DNA of 5,110 bases from an uncultured Collinsella sp. (lineage in GTDB: Bacteria; Actinomycetota; Coriobacteriia; Coriobacteriales; Coriobacteriaceae), in assembly GCA_902482615.1 (NCBI GenBank), contig CABTAA010000125.1:1-5110 (forward strand), in the 5' to 3' direction. Of the stretch, positions 4,646-5,110 are shown one piece after another. Both the position numbers and the translations under genes were made by a program. The notes beneath the pieces were generated by a model that saw nothing but the letters and a program-made list of their open reading frames with translations, had not been told where the DNA came from and made no database searches. The first letter of the stretch is position 1. The number at the start of each line of letters is the position of its first letter.

Positions 4646-5110
4646 TTACACGCGGCGGGGCTTTTGGTTGATGCGGTAGAGCTCGGCCAGTCCCCGCAAC
4701 GTCAGCGCGTCGTCGACCGTCAGACTGTGACCGACCAGCGACGCGAGTGCCTCGGCATCGTCGCCGGTAATGACGATGGGCACGTTGCCTTCCCCCGCGG
4801 CCTTGGTCGCGCGCATCTCGGCGAGCCCCATGTCGAGCATGCCGTCGATGCGGGCTACCTCGCCCAAGACCACGCCCGAGCGCATGGCCTCGCGCGTGTT
4901 GCGGCCGATCACATGCGTGGGCGCCGAAGGCTCGACCTGCGGCAGACGCGCCGCAGCGGCCGAGAGCGAGCGGGCGCCGAGCGCCAGACCCGGCGCGATG
5001 ACGCCGCCCACAAAGGTACCGCACGCGTCGATGACCTCGATATTGGTCGTCGTGCCCAGGTCGATCACGATGCACGGAGAGCCGTAGACGGCACGGGCCG
5101 CCACGGCATC
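4646..5110 (-). CDS. coaX: Type III pantothenate kinase, C-terminal part (5' end beyond window)
   Basis: CoaX phosphorylates pantothenate with ATP in the first step of coenzyme A synthesis. It belongs to the ASKHA (acetate and sugar kinase, Hsp70, actin) superfamily and is insensitive to CoA feedback in characterised cases. About 155 of the usual ~255 residues are visible. The frame is open through the right edge, beginning ..DAVAARAVYG, which fits the stretch after the family's GADR motif. The N-terminal DxGNT motif therefore lies outside. Visible landmarks are IDLGTTTN (second phosphate motif, usually DxGTATT), GTFVGGVIAPGL, and IGRNTREAMRSGVVLGEVARIDGM. The C-terminal TGGDA-like motif reads TGDDA here, with Asp in place of the second Gly. 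A GTG at 5104-5102 could be read as a start but lies in the middle of the conserved fold and is not one. The stop is TAA 4648-4646. Confidence 0.92.
   Translation of the reverse strand, partial: DAVAARAVYGSPCIVIDLGTTTNIEVIDACGTFVGGVIAPGLALGARSLSAAAARLPQVEPSAPTHVIGRNTREAMRSGVVLGEVARIDGMLDMGLAEMRATKAAGEGNVPIVITGDDAEALASLVGHSLTVDDALTLRGLAELYRINQKPRRV

Noticed and set aside
4509..5075. Minus-strand open frame of 188 codons overlapping coaX and the dCMP deaminase start
   Set aside because: It is an Arg/Gly/His-rich out-of-frame shadow, while the overlapping frames encode clear CoaX and dCMP deaminase motifs.

Overview
The window looks like housekeeping chromosome from a high-GC Gram-positive gut actinomycete, most likely a member of the Coriobacteriia close to Collinsella. 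This rests on the roughly 60% GC genes, the DUF6020-like membrane protein, the YebC N-terminus and the style of the intergenic hairpins. The taxonomic call is inference from recalled sequence character, not from a search.

All six recognisable genes lie on the minus strand. Read in the direction of transcription (right to left) they are: the C-terminal part of a type III pantothenate kinase (coaX, cut by the right edge); a dCMP deaminase with its own extended -10 promoter; a stand-alone NifU C-terminal domain iron-sulfur protein; prolipoprotein diacylglyceryl transferase (lgt); a 727-residue polytopic membrane protein of DUF6020/GT-C-like character; and the first ~41 recognisable codons of a YebC/PmpR regulator (cut by the left edge). 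No RNA gene, CRISPR array, transposase or phage gene is visible. No gene-free stretch exceeds about 170 bases.

The genes serve separate core tasks (CoA synthesis, dUMP/dTTP supply, Fe-S assembly, lipoprotein maturation, a cell-surface membrane function, translation or transcription control). The gaps between them are 84-171 bases and carry hairpins and promoter-like sites, so this is a string of short transcription units rather than one tight operon. Two annotated starts need care. The dCMP deaminase and lgt frames both extend upstream of the start with a good ribosome binding site, and in each case the upstream codon falls inside a promoter element or a hairpin.

The most interesting structure is not a gene. 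Four intergenic hairpins (about 295-327, 2532-2570, 2612-2648 and 3975-4007) share a loop motif related to GGGACAGGTTT but have unrelated stem sequences. Two of them form an inverted pair between lgt and the DUF6020 gene. They look like a dispersed family of small mobile or regulatory stem-loops. The left edge is also odd: the YebC reading stops matching its family after residue 41.
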